In this document: positions 1-6,623 of the stretch, one piece after another
Numbering within the stretch: position 1 is the first letter of the stretch
How the letters are laid out: every line of letters starts with the position of its first letter
Origin: Clostridiales bacterium
GTDB taxonomy: Bacteria > Bacillota > Clostridia > Oscillospirales > QAMX01
Assembly: GCA_016285815.1 (NCBI GenBank)
Contig: JAEERN010000180.1
Coordinates: 1-9,457, forward strand
Reading direction: 5' to 3'
DNA: 9,457 nucleotides
Notes under the pieces: model-generated
Seen by the model: only the letters and a program-made list of their open reading frames with translations
What the model was told of the DNA's origin: nothing
The model's database searches: none
Position numbers and translations under genes: made by a program

Positions 1-1852
1 CGGCGGCGGGACGGAGCCCGCCGTCCGGCCCGAGGAAGCACAGGTCTTCGGCGGCGATCCCGACGTCAAAGGGGCCGGCGGCGTCGAAGGTCATATTGGT
101 CAGCATGACCAGACGGCGTCCCGCCCGGTCGCCGCGGACGACGGGAACGATCTTGTACGGCAGATCGACCCGGACGGGGAGACCGCCGGGGACGATCCGG
201 TCGAACAGGTTGGTCCACTGGATCCGTTTGGCCTCGAACTGCCAGGAATCGGGGAACAGATAGGCGCAAACGGCGACAGTCCCGCCCAGTTCGTTGGCGA
301 AGACGGTCATGCACGGCCCGAACGGTTCGCCGAGCAGAGACTGGAGCTCGGAGAGGACCTCCGTCTTTTCGTCGGTCAGATCCAGCGCGGCGGCCTCGGC
401 CCGGTCCCCCGCGAAGGTGACCCAGGCGTTCCGCCGGTAGCCGCGGCCCGCCCCGTTCAGCGGGTGGTCCGTCAGCCGCTCCAGAACGGCGTTGTCGTAG
501 GTCCGGCGGATCCGGACGCCGCAGAGGCGGGCCAGGCCGCGCTCTTCCAGCCGCTTCAGCGCCCCGGCGTCCACCACGAGAGCGCCGGACAGCAGCTCCA
601 GCAGCTCCCGGTCGCCGTAGGAGTCCGGCGCGTGCCCGGTGAGGACGAAGGCACAGGCGGCCTTCCGGTCCCCGGTCACGGGCAGGGACAGCTCCATCAG
701 GCGCGGGCCGGTCCCGAACGGATCCGAGCAGTAGATCCCCCGATCAGGAAGGGCGGCTGCGCGGCGCGAGACCTCCCGGAAGAGCGCGGCGTTCCGCTCC
801 AGGATCTCCCGCGTGTCGTACAGGGACCGCTCTTCCTGATGACCGAACACTCCGCTCATGGAGATGCCGGTGCAGCCCTGCATCAGTCCGTACAGGAACT
901 CCATTTTGGTGATGGTCCTGGCCTTGGTGAAATCCTGCGCGGGAAAGTTCTCCAGTTCCACCTGCCGGTCGGTCACCGCGTCGGGATAGTGGGCCAGCTG
1001 GTATTCGCAGAACAGGAATTTCGGCAGGATGGCCGTGGGGGTCGCGTCGGTGTAGAACCCGCTGCCCGGCCGGCCCTTTCGGGCGCCGAGGGCCGTCATC
1101 CACGCCTCGAAGCAGAGGATGTGCTCCGGGAACCGGTCGTCGGGGACGGTCATCATCCCCAGCTCGACGGCGGGATCCGCCGCGCGGACGGCGTTTCGGA
1201 TGATCCGGGCCACCTCGGTCAGCTCGCCGACGGTGAACCGGTGCCAGCGGTCTGCCGTCCTGCCGAAGGGGTCGGTCCGAAGCGCCTCCGTCAGACTGGC
1301 GAAGGTCTCGCTCCGCCCCTCGGCCCGGTTGAAGCGGGCGATGCAGCCCGGGCAGAAGCAGATCTCGACGCCGCCGTGGTTTTTCAGCTTGAAATCGTCG
1401 TCCACCCAGATGAAATCGGCGCCGGTCCCCGCCAGGATCCGGTATTTTTCCGCGATATAGGTCCGGAATTCGTCCGAGGTGGGGCACAGACAGGTGCGGA
1501 ACACGCGCCCGTCGAGTCCGACCATGGTCCGCATGGGCGGCGGCTCGGCCCGGTCCCAGCCGTCGTCCATATGGCCGAAGGTGTCCAGCACGTTCAGCCC
1601 CACCCGGGCGAAGCCGGCCCGGCGGTAGGCCGCGATCCGGCGCTTCAGCAGACCGGCCAGCCGCCGGACCCCGTCGAGGGGCCAATAGCCCCGGTGGGAA
1701 TACTCGGTGAACAGCGCGATCTCCTGCGACAGGCGGGCCTGTTCCCGCACGATGCTTAGATGTTTTTCGAATTCGGCGTCGTCGCAGTAGCGGACGTACG
1801 GGACGCGCAGGGAAGTGGTGAGATAAGCGGCGTTTTCGGTCCGCTCCGGCAT
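1..1852 (-). CDS. GH42-like glycoside hydrolase, C-terminus beyond window
   Basis: An open frame of 617 codons starts at the ATG at 1852-1850 and reaches the left edge without a stop, so the C-terminus is missing. An AGGAGG site (1865-1860, 7-base spacer) fixes the start. Residues about 20-350 look like a TIM barrel, about 365-455 like the GATase-like middle domain of GH42 beta-galactosidases, and the rest like a C-terminal beta domain. The best evidence is a cysteine cluster: C121/C123, then C165-x-C167-x2-C170 (ICFCPGCIARF). As I recall, this matches the zinc-binding cysteines of GH42 enzymes in spacing. Just before it, where GH42 has the Asn-Glu-Tyr acid/base motif, this protein has WVDDDF (149-154), so the acid/base Glu would be Asp153. 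E301 (VELENFP) is a possible nucleophile. No signal peptide is visible, so it is probably cytoplasmic. It is the last visible gene of the run read from about 4485 and starts 14 bases after the peptidase gene. A hydrolase on short glycosides is likely; the substrate and even its activity are uncertain. Confidence 0.75.
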   Translation of the reverse strand, partial: MPERTENAAYLTTSLRVPYVRYCDDAEFEKHLSIVREQARLSQEIALFTEYSHRGYWPLDGVRRLAGLLKRRIAAYRRAGFARVGLNVLDTFGHMDDGWDRAEPPPMRTMVGLDGRVFRTCLCPTSDEFRTYIAEKYRILAGTGADFIWVDDDFKLKNHGGVEICFCPGCIARFNRAEGRSETFASLTEALRTDPFGRTADRWHRFTVGELTEVARIIRNAVRAADPAVELGMMTVPDDRFPEHILCFEAWMTALGARKGRPGSGFYTDATPTAILPKFLFCEYQLAHYPDAVTDRQVELENFPAQDFTKARTITKMEFLYGLMQGCTGISMSGVFGHQEERSLYDTREILERNAALFREVSRRAAALPDRGIYCSDPFGTGPRLMELSLPVTGDRKAACAFVLTGHAPDSYGDRELLELLSGALVVDAGALKRLEERGLARLCGVRIRRTYDNAVLERLTDHPLNGAGRGYRRNAWVTFAGDRAEAAALDLTDEKTEVLSELQSLLGEPFGPCMTVFANELGGTVAVCAYLFPDSWQFEAKRIQWTNLFDRIVPGGLPVRVDLPYKIVPVVRGDRAGRRLVMLTNMTFDAAGPFDVGIAAEDLCFLGPDGGLRPAA

Positions 1853-1866
1853 GGAGAGCCCTCCTC

Positions 1867-2565
1867 TCATCTTCTGCGGCGCGACGAGCCGGAGATCAGC
1901 GTCAGCAGCCGCAGCAGCTGCATGACGCTCACGGCCAGCGCGGCGACGTAGGTCATGGCCGCGGCGTTCAGCACGCGCCGGGCCCCGGTCAGCTCGTCCG
2001 GGTCCAGAAGACCGCCGCCCAGCGCCCGCAGCGCGCGGCGCGAGGCGTTGAACTCCACCGGCAGGGTCAAGAGCTGGAACAGCACGCAGAAGCCGAACAG
2101 CAGCACGCCGGCATAGGCCACGTATTCGAACACCGCGCTGACGGACGTCAGCAGGATTCCGACGAAGACCAGCGGGATCGCGAGCTTCGAGCCGACGTTG
2201 GTGACGGGGATGACGGCGGCGCGCAGGCGGATGGGGAAATAGCCCTCGGCGTACTGCAGCGCGTGGCCCGCCTCGTGGCAGGCGACGCCGATGGCCGCCA
2301 CCGAGGTGCTGCCGGCCACGCTGTCCGAAAGGCGGATGGCGTTGGCCCGGGGGTCGTAGTGGTCGGTCAGATCGCCCTGGATGCGGTCCATGGACACGCC
2401 GGTGACGCCGCCGGCGGCCAGCACCCGGCGGGCGGCCTCGTCGGCGGTGAGGCCCCGGCGCGAGCAGACCGCGGCGTATTTCCGGTAGACGGACTTGACC
2501 CGGGCGCTTGCCAGCATCGCCAGCAGCACGAAGGGCAGAACGAGGACGAGATAGGTCCAATCCAT
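1867..2565 (-). CDS. yugP: YugP-family membrane zinc metallopeptidase
   Basis: This 232-residue protein is a typical full-length member of the YugP-type neutral zinc metallopeptidase family (Zn_peptidase_2). An N-terminal membrane segment (about residues 4-20) leads to a cytosolic stretch and the zinc motif HEAGH (97-101). A likely third ligand is E171 in the family motif LPVEFNAS. Further membrane segments lie at about 130-168 and 202-222, and the tail is a run of arginines. The ATG at 2565 is chosen because AAAGGAG lies 7 bases upstream and the product then starts directly with the membrane segment; the frame stays open upstream but has no ribosome site there. Family members are membrane-bound peptidases whose substrates are mostly unknown. 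The 112 bases between this gene and the upstream MBL gene hold a small CCGGC/GCCGG hairpin but no promoter I can defend. Its place among sugar genes is odd, since it is more often a housekeeping-type gene. Confidence 0.9.
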   Translation of the reverse strand: MDWTYLVLVLPFVLLAMLASARVKSVYRKYAAVCSRRGLTADEAARRVLAAGGVTGVSMDRIQGDLTDHYDPRANAIRLSDSVAGSTSVAAIGVACHEAGHALQYAEGYFPIRLRAAVIPVTNVGSKLAIPLVFVGILLTSVSAVFEYVAYAGVLLFGFCVLFQLLTLPVEFNASRRALRALGGGLLDPDELTGARRVLNAAAMTYVAALAVSVMQLLRLLTLISGSSRRRR

Positions 2566-2677
2566 GAGACGACTCCTTTCCGGGCGGGGAGGATGGGCCG
2601 GCAAAGGCCGGACAGAGACAGGATGCCCCGAACGGCGCAGGCTTACGCAAACGAACGCCGGGGGAGAGACGACGGCG

Positions 2678-3358
2678 TCAGACCTCGAGCCGCAGGCCGT
2701 CGAAGGCGGCGAGGATGCCCGTTCCGGCCAGCCGCGCCTCCAGCGCGGCGTGAGTGCCGTGGAGGGTGCGGGCCATATGGCTGACCGCAAAGCGGCGGAC
2801 GAAGGGCGACAGCGCGGCGGCCAGCGCCGTGACCATGGGCAGGCTGTTGTGCTCGAACACGCGGAGATCGTCCGCAGCGTCCCCCAGCGTGCCGTCCAGC
2901 ACGGCCAGATCCACCGGGGCCGCGGCGCGGATGCCGCGGACCTCGTCCAGCGTCAGCCACGCGCCGTCCAGCCCGTAGAAGAGCGTTTTGACGCCGTCCG
3001 AGATCAGATAGTGCCGCGCGCCGGGACAGGTGGCGTGGTTGGCGGGCAGCGCCGTGACGGCGTAGGGGCCCACGCGCGCGGACGCGCCGGGGAGGACCTC
3101 GGCGCGCTCCGCGCCGGCCCGGCGCAGGCGGTCCATGGTCTCCGGGCAGAAGTGGTCGGCGTGTTCGTGGGTCACCAGCACCCGCCGGACGCCGGACAGG
3201 TCGACGGAAAAGGTCCGGGCGGCGTCGAAGACGTCGGGCCCCGGGTCGAGGAGCAGATCGCCGTTGACCAGCGCCGAGGAAAAACGGCGGCGAAAGCCGA
3301 GGGCGGGGTCGAAGCCGTTCCAGTCGGCAGCGCCGGTCCCGAGAAAGGTGAGCGTCAT
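2678..3358 (-). CDS. MBL-fold metallo-hydrolase
   Basis: A 226-residue metallo-beta-lactamase-fold protein. It begins with the family's TLTFLGTGAA strand and carries the metal motif THEHADH (H64, H66, D68, H69). Later candidate ligands are H108 (ANHAT), D155 (VLDGT) and a C-terminal SHM (H194) with H200/H203 nearby. The layout resembles the small PhnP/RNase Z-like branch that cleaves phosphodiesters, but I cannot fix a substrate. The ATG (3358-3356) overlaps the TGA of the upstream SGNH gene as ATGA, and only a weak GAGG site lies upstream, so translation is probably coupled to that gene. With no signal peptide it should be cytosolic. A role on a phosphorylated or cyclic sugar product in this locus is possible but is inference from the neighbours. 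Confidence 0.88.
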   Translation of the reverse strand: MTLTFLGTGAADWNGFDPALGFRRRFSSALVNGDLLLDPGPDVFDAARTFSVDLSGVRRVLVTHEHADHFCPETMDRLRRAGAERAEVLPGASARVGPYAVTALPANHATCPGARHYLISDGVKTLFYGLDGAWLTLDEVRGIRAAAPVDLAVLDGTLGDAADDLRVFEHNSLPMVTALAAALSPFVRRFAVSHMARTLHGTHAALEARLAGTGILAAFDGLRLEV

Positions 3359-4413
3359 GCCCGGCCGCCCTCGATCCCGAGGACGGCCAGGATGGCCTGG
3401 GCGTAGACGCGGACCAAAAAGTCGTTGGGGTGGTTGACGTTGTTGCCGGTCATGTCCCAGAAGCTCTTTTTGCTCAGCAGATAGCGGTGCAGAGAGGTCA
3501 TGGGCACCAGGTCGGCCCGCGGGCCGAACTCGTCGGCCAGCGCGGCCAGCAGCGGCTCGTGGGTCTCGTGGTCGCTGACGAAGTCCCGGGCCATGCGGTT
3601 GGGCAGCGTGGTGGAGACGAACAGCAGCTCGACGTCTGGATTCAGCGCCAGCAGCTGCTCCGCGATGGCGCGGCAGTTGTCGCGGAAGACCAGACGGTCC
3701 GTCTTGCCGGAGGCGTCGTTCATGCCGAACTCGATGAGGAACAGGTCCGGCACGTCGCCGGCGAAGGCCCCGGTCGCCGCGGAGCGGCCCCAGGCCGCGT
3801 CCATGCCGCCCACCGAGCGGTTGACGCACCGGACCGTCGTTCCGACCGCCAGCGAGAGCCGCAGACAGACCTGTTCGATCCAGAGCGGCGCGAAGGGGGG
3901 GACGCCCGTCAGGGCCGAGGAGTTGGCGCCGGCGCCGATGCTGTCGCCCAGCAGGCCCACGGTGAAGCCGCGGCGCGCGCGGATCCGCGCCTTGGTGAGC
4001 GGCAGGCGCCCATCCCGCGGGGCGGGGATGGGCCCGTCCCACGAGCCCGCGTGGGTGTAGGTCACGGCGTACTGCATATCGTGGAACACGTGCCCCTCGG
4101 CGAAGGGCAGGATCCCGCCGGAGGCCGAGGCGAAGGAGATCTCACCGAGGGGATTTGGCGCGCCGGCGGGGGGACAGGCGATCTCCGGCGGCAGGAGGCG
4201 GATGGCCGAGCCTTCGGGCAGGAACAGCCCGCCGTCCCGCAGGACGTAGTCCCGGCCGGGGACGAAGGTGCGCTCGCCGCGCAGATCGGTGACGGATTCG
4301 ATCCCCAGGACGGGGTAGAGCAGGGACACGGTCCTGTCCGTGGGCAGGAAGCTCTCGCGGCGGACGCGCCGCCCGCGCCAGATGGGATAAAGCTCGTTCA
4401 AAGCGTCGTACAT
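3355..4413 (-). CDS. SGNH/GDSL-type hydrolase (probable carbohydrate esterase)
   Basis: A 352-residue protein of two parts: about 130 residues rich in beta strands, then an SGNH hydrolase domain. Visible blocks are GDSIGAG with nucleophile Ser158 (block I), SVGG near residues 201-203 (block II Gly), GMND at 230-233 with Asn232 (block III), and NNVNHPND with His328 (block V). The usual block V Asp three residues before the His is Asn325 here, so the catalytic pair may lack its acid or use another residue such as Asp320. There is no signal peptide. The ATG at 4413 is preferred, with AGGA 9 bases upstream; an in-frame GTG at 4431 would add six residues. This is the first gene after the promoter at 4485-4513, and an AXE-like deacylation of sugars is the likely role. 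The two-domain plan resembles carbohydrate esterases with a beta-sandwich in front, but no subfamily is assigned. Confidence 0.85.
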   Translation of the reverse strand: MYDALNELYPIWRGRRVRRESFLPTDRTVSLLYPVLGIESVTDLRGERTFVPGRDYVLRDGGLFLPEGSAIRLLPPEIACPPAGAPNPLGEISFASASGGILPFAEGHVFHDMQYAVTYTHAGSWDGPIPAPRDGRLPLTKARIRARRGFTVGLLGDSIGAGANSSALTGVPPFAPLWIEQVCLRLSLAVGTTVRCVNRSVGGMDAAWGRSAATGAFAGDVPDLFLIEFGMNDASGKTDRLVFRDNCRAIAEQLLALNPDVELLFVSTTLPNRMARDFVSDHETHEPLLAALADEFGPRADLVPMTSLHRYLLSKKSFWDMTGNNVNHPNDFLVRVYAQAILAVLGIEGGRA

Positions 4414-4457
4414 GCCAGGACATCCTTTCACAGCGCGCGCCGGGGGCGCGGCGTTTT

Positions 4458-4474
4458 CCGCCGGGACCCGGCGG
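4458..4474 (-). promoter_or_regulatory. 5'-end hairpin or operator for the SGNH operon
   Basis: A perfect 17-base palindrome, CCGCCGGGTCCCGGCGG on the minus strand, has 8-base arms around a single central base. In RNA it would form a 7-pair stem with a 3-base loop. It lies at about +5 to +21 from the start expected for the promoter at 4485-4513. It could be a transcript-stabilising 5' hairpin or a repressor site. Confidence 0.5.
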
Positions 4475-4484
4475 GTATGGGTCC

Positions 4485-4513
4485 ATTATAGCATGTTCCG
4501 CCCCGGCACGCAA
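4485..4513 (-). promoter_or_regulatory. Extended -10 promoter for the SGNH-MBL-yugP-GH run
   Basis: On the minus strand the -35 TTGCGT (4513-4508) is separated by 17 bases from a consensus -10 TATAAT (4490-4485), which is preceded by TGC to give an extended -10. The expected start is near 4478, leaving a leader of about 65 bases before the ATG at 4413. This is a good sigma-A type match in a very GC-rich background. Confidence 0.8.
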
Positions 4514-4544
4514 GAAAATGCGGACAGGGAACGAAAAAAACGGA

Positions 4545-4573
4545 TTGCACTTCCCCCGGATGTGTGATACAAT
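4545..4573 (+). promoter_or_regulatory. Extended -10 promoter for the isomerase-oxidoreductase operon
   Basis: The -35 TTGCAC (4545-4550), a 17-base spacer and the -10 TACAAT (4568-4573) preceded by TGA form an extended -10 promoter. The start is expected near 4580. It lies back to back with the promoter at 4485-4513, with the two -35 boxes 31 bases apart, so a single regulator bound between them could control both operons. Confidence 0.8.
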
Positions 4574-4580
4574 GGACTCA

Positions 4581-4602
4581 CGGCCGGGCGCGCGCCAGGC
4601 CG
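4581..4602 (+). promoter_or_regulatory. 5'-end imperfect palindrome or operator
   Basis: A 22-base palindrome starts almost at the expected +1. Its outer arms are CGGCC and GGCCG, the core is GGCGCGCGCC, and there is one mismatched pair of positions between them. It can fold as an RNA hairpin at about +2 to +23 or act as a dyad operator. The strong site AAGGAGGT follows at 4613-4620, 10 bases before the ATG at 4631. Confidence 0.5.
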
Positions 4603-4630
4603 GACAGAAAAAAAGGAGGTCGAAACGGAC

Positions 4631-5473
4631 ATGAAAAAATCGATCAACGCCTGGAGCGTGGAGCGGGACGTTCCGTTTTCCGAGATGTTCGGACTGCTGA
4701 AGCGCTGCGGGTTCGACGCGGTGGAGCTCAACGTGGACGCCGGCGGCGGGCCGCACGCCCTGGCCCCGGACGTCAGCGACGACGCGCTGGCCGACATCCG
4801 CCGCATGGCCGCCGGGGCGGGCGTCGCGGTGTCCGGCATCTCCACGTCTCTGTACGGCGGCCGTCTCGGCCTGCCGGAGGAGGACGCGATCCAGTTCTCC
4901 GCGGCCCTGATCCGCACGCAGCTGCGCGCCGCGGCGGCCCTGGGGGCGGACGGGATCCTGGTGGTCCCCGGGGCGGATCTGTCCCGCTGGCCGCTGGAGA
5001 CGGTGTTCCGCACCGTCTGCGAGGCGTTCAGCCGCGTGCGGGGCGACATCGACCGGGCCGGAAAGGCCGTCGGTCTGGAAAACGTCTGGAACGGCTATTT
5101 CACGTCGCCCTACGACATGGTCCGGCTCATCGACGCCATCGGCCATCCGCTGGTGGGCGCTTATTTCGACGTCGGCAACGTGATCGCCTTTTCGGATCCG
5201 GTCCGCTGGATCGAGGTCCTGGGCAGCCGCATCGTCAAGATCCACGTCAAGGGCTATCGCCGCGCGGGCGGCTTCAACGGCGGCGGCGACTGGTGCGACC
5301 TGCCGGAGGCCAGCGTGTCCTGGCGCGCGGTCACAGAGGCGCTGGACAAGTCGGGCTACGGCGGCTTCGTTACCGCCGAGGTCAGCCCCACCCGCACGTA
5401 TGACGCGCACGAGGACTTTTTGAAAGAGGTCGCCCGCGACATGGACGCGCTCCTGGCGGGCGAGCTCGGCTGA
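4631..5473 (+). CDS. Sugar phosphate isomerase/epimerase-type TIM-barrel protein
   Basis: A 280-residue protein of the xylose-isomerase-like / AP-endonuclease-2 TIM-barrel family, at the family's usual length. The four-residue metal site is readable: E150 (GLENVW), D180 (AYFDVGN), H205 (VKIHVKGY) and E250 (VTAEVSP). Relatives include IolE dehydratases, L-xylulose-5-phosphate 3-epimerases, hydroxypyruvate isomerases and the TIM-barrel subunits that open 3-keto-glycosides by beta-elimination. I cannot tell these apart from sequence alone. The start is fixed by a near-perfect AAGGAGGT 10 bases upstream. It is the first gene of a two-gene operon 32 bases ahead of a Gfo/Idh oxidoreductase, a pairing seen in cyclitol, rare-sugar and keto-glycoside catabolism. 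It should be cytosolic and need a divalent metal. Confidence 0.88.
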   Translation: MKKSINAWSVERDVPFSEMFGLLKRCGFDAVELNVDAGGGPHALAPDVSDDALADIRRMAAGAGVAVSGISTSLYGGRLGLPEEDAIQFSAALIRTQLRAAAALGADGILVVPGADLSRWPLETVFRTVCEAFSRVRGDIDRAGKAVGLENVWNGYFTSPYDMVRLIDAIGHPLVGAYFDVGNVIAFSDPVRWIEVLGSRIVKIHVKGYRRAGGFNGGGDWCDLPEASVSWRAVTEALDKSGYGGFVTAEVSPTRTYDAHEDFLKEVARDMDALLAGELG

Positions 5474-5505
5474 ACCGCGAATCTTTTACAGAAGGAGACC
5501 TTCTT

Positions 5506-6558
5506 ATGCTGAAAGTTTGTATCATCGGATGCGGCGGCATCGGCACCTATCATCTGGGCCATCTCGTGGAGTACGGCGATCTGATCACGCTGGACGGCTT
5601 CTGCGACCTGATCCCCGAAAAGGCGGAGGGCTTTGCCGCGAAGACCGGCTCCGGCAAGGCGTTCACGGACTATCGCGTCATGCTGGACGAGATCGTGCCG
5701 GACGCGGTCTTCGTCTGCGTCCCGCCCAACTGCCACGGGGCCATCGAGGACGACCTGATCCGCCGGAGGATCCCGTTCTTCGTGGAAAAGCCCCTGTCGG
5801 TGGATCTGGCCCAGGCCAGAGAGATCGGCCGCCGCGTGGAAGAGGCGGGCCTGATCACCGCCGTCGGGTTCCAGTGCCGCTACGACATGCTGGCCGCGCC
5901 GGTCCGGGCCTTCGTCCGGAACAACGAGGTCATCTATATCAACTGCACCCGCTTCGGCGGCGTGCCGGATATGCCGTGGTGGCGGGTGAAGAGCATGTCC
6001 GGCGGACAGCTGGCCGAACAGACCATCCACCAGCTGGACTACATCCGCTATGCCTACGGCGAGCCGGAGACGGTCTTCTCCATGGCCGCGCGGGGCTATA
6101 TCAAAGAGTTCGAGAACTACGACACGGACGACGTGTCCGTCACCGTGGTGCGCTTCCGCTCCGGCGCGCTGGCCACCATCGCCACGGGGTGCTATGCGCT
6201 GAGCGGCGAGGCCTTCGACTCGAAGACCACCTATTCCACCCGGAAAAAGCGGCTGGACATGTACCTGCTGGACCGCGCCGACATCTACGGCGAGGCGCCC
6301 GGCGAGGAGACTTCCGCCGTCGGCGATCTGGTGGTCAAGGGCGACGGCAGCCTGTCCGCGGCCAACGGCGGGGCGATCAGCGTGAAGCACACCGGCGATC
6401 CGGGCCTGCTGTGCGACCGGACCTTCCTGGAGGCCGTCGTCTCCGGCGACGGATCCAAGATCCGCTCGCCCTACGCCGACGCGCTGAAGACGCTGGAGTT
6501 CGCCATGGCCTGCAACAAGTCCATGGACACGGGCCTGCCCGTCCGGGTGGGCGAATAA
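5506..6558 (+). CDS. Gfo/Idh/MocA family NAD(P)-dependent oxidoreductase
   Basis: A 350-residue protein, full length for the family. The N-terminal Rossmann fold shows GCGGIG (8-13), and the family's EKP motif is at 94-96 (VEKPLS), with Lys95 expected to take part in catalysis. In the second domain, GGQLAEQTIHQLDYIRYAYG (166-185) is the usual substrate-site helix. His175 and Asp178 are readable, and Gln172-Thr173 stand where many members have Asp-x-Gly. Such enzymes oxidise or reduce a sugar or cyclitol hydroxyl with NAD(P). GAAGGAG (5491-5497), 8 bases before the ATG, sets the start. It is co-transcribed with the TIM-barrel isomerase upstream and followed at once by a terminator, so the pair forms a complete operon. 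Likely reactions are inositol-type dehydrogenation or C3 oxidation of a glycoside. Confidence 0.92.
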   Translation: MLKVCIIGCGGIGTYHLGHLVEYGDLITLDGFCDLIPEKAEGFAAKTGSGKAFTDYRVMLDEIVPDAVFVCVPPNCHGAIEDDLIRRRIPFFVEKPLSVDLAQAREIGRRVEEAGLITAVGFQCRYDMLAAPVRAFVRNNEVIYINCTRFGGVPDMPWWRVKSMSGGQLAEQTIHQLDYIRYAYGEPETVFSMAARGYIKEFENYDTDDVSVTVVRFRSGALATIATGCYALSGEAFDSKTTYSTRKKRLDMYLLDRADIYGEAPGEETSAVGDLVVKGDGSLSAANGGAISVKHTGDPGLLCDRTFLEAVVSGDGSKIRSPYADALKTLEFAMACNKSMDTGLPVRVGE

Positions 6559-6572
6559 GCGCGAAGCATACG

Positions 6573-6603
6573 AAAAAAGACCGGCCAGGCCGGTCTTTTT
6601 TTT
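6573..6603. terminator. Bidirectional intrinsic terminator
   Basis: The palindrome has perfect 14-base arms around one central base (A at 6587): six A, then GACCGGCC, its mirror image and a run of nine T. In RNA it gives a stem of GC-rich pairs with a 3-5 base loop followed by a U tract. Because the A run mirrors the T run, it should also stop transcription of larC arriving on the minus strand. It begins 14 bases after the oxidoreductase stop and ends 20 bases before the larC stop. Confidence 0.92.
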
Positions 6604-6623
6604 GTCGGATGCGGGGCTTGCGG

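Noticed and set aside
464..1759. Long open frame on the plus strand (431 codons) opposite the GH42-like gene
   Set aside because: Its product is low-complexity, rich in Gly, Ala, Arg and Pro, with no ribosome site or motif. The minus strand has a continuous frame with a strong start and clear family motifs.
2566..2677. Separate promoter or terminator ahead of the YugP gene
   Set aside because: A TTGCGT box exists on the minus strand but no acceptable -10 lies at 16-18 bases, and the CCGGC/GCCGG hairpin lacks a U tract.
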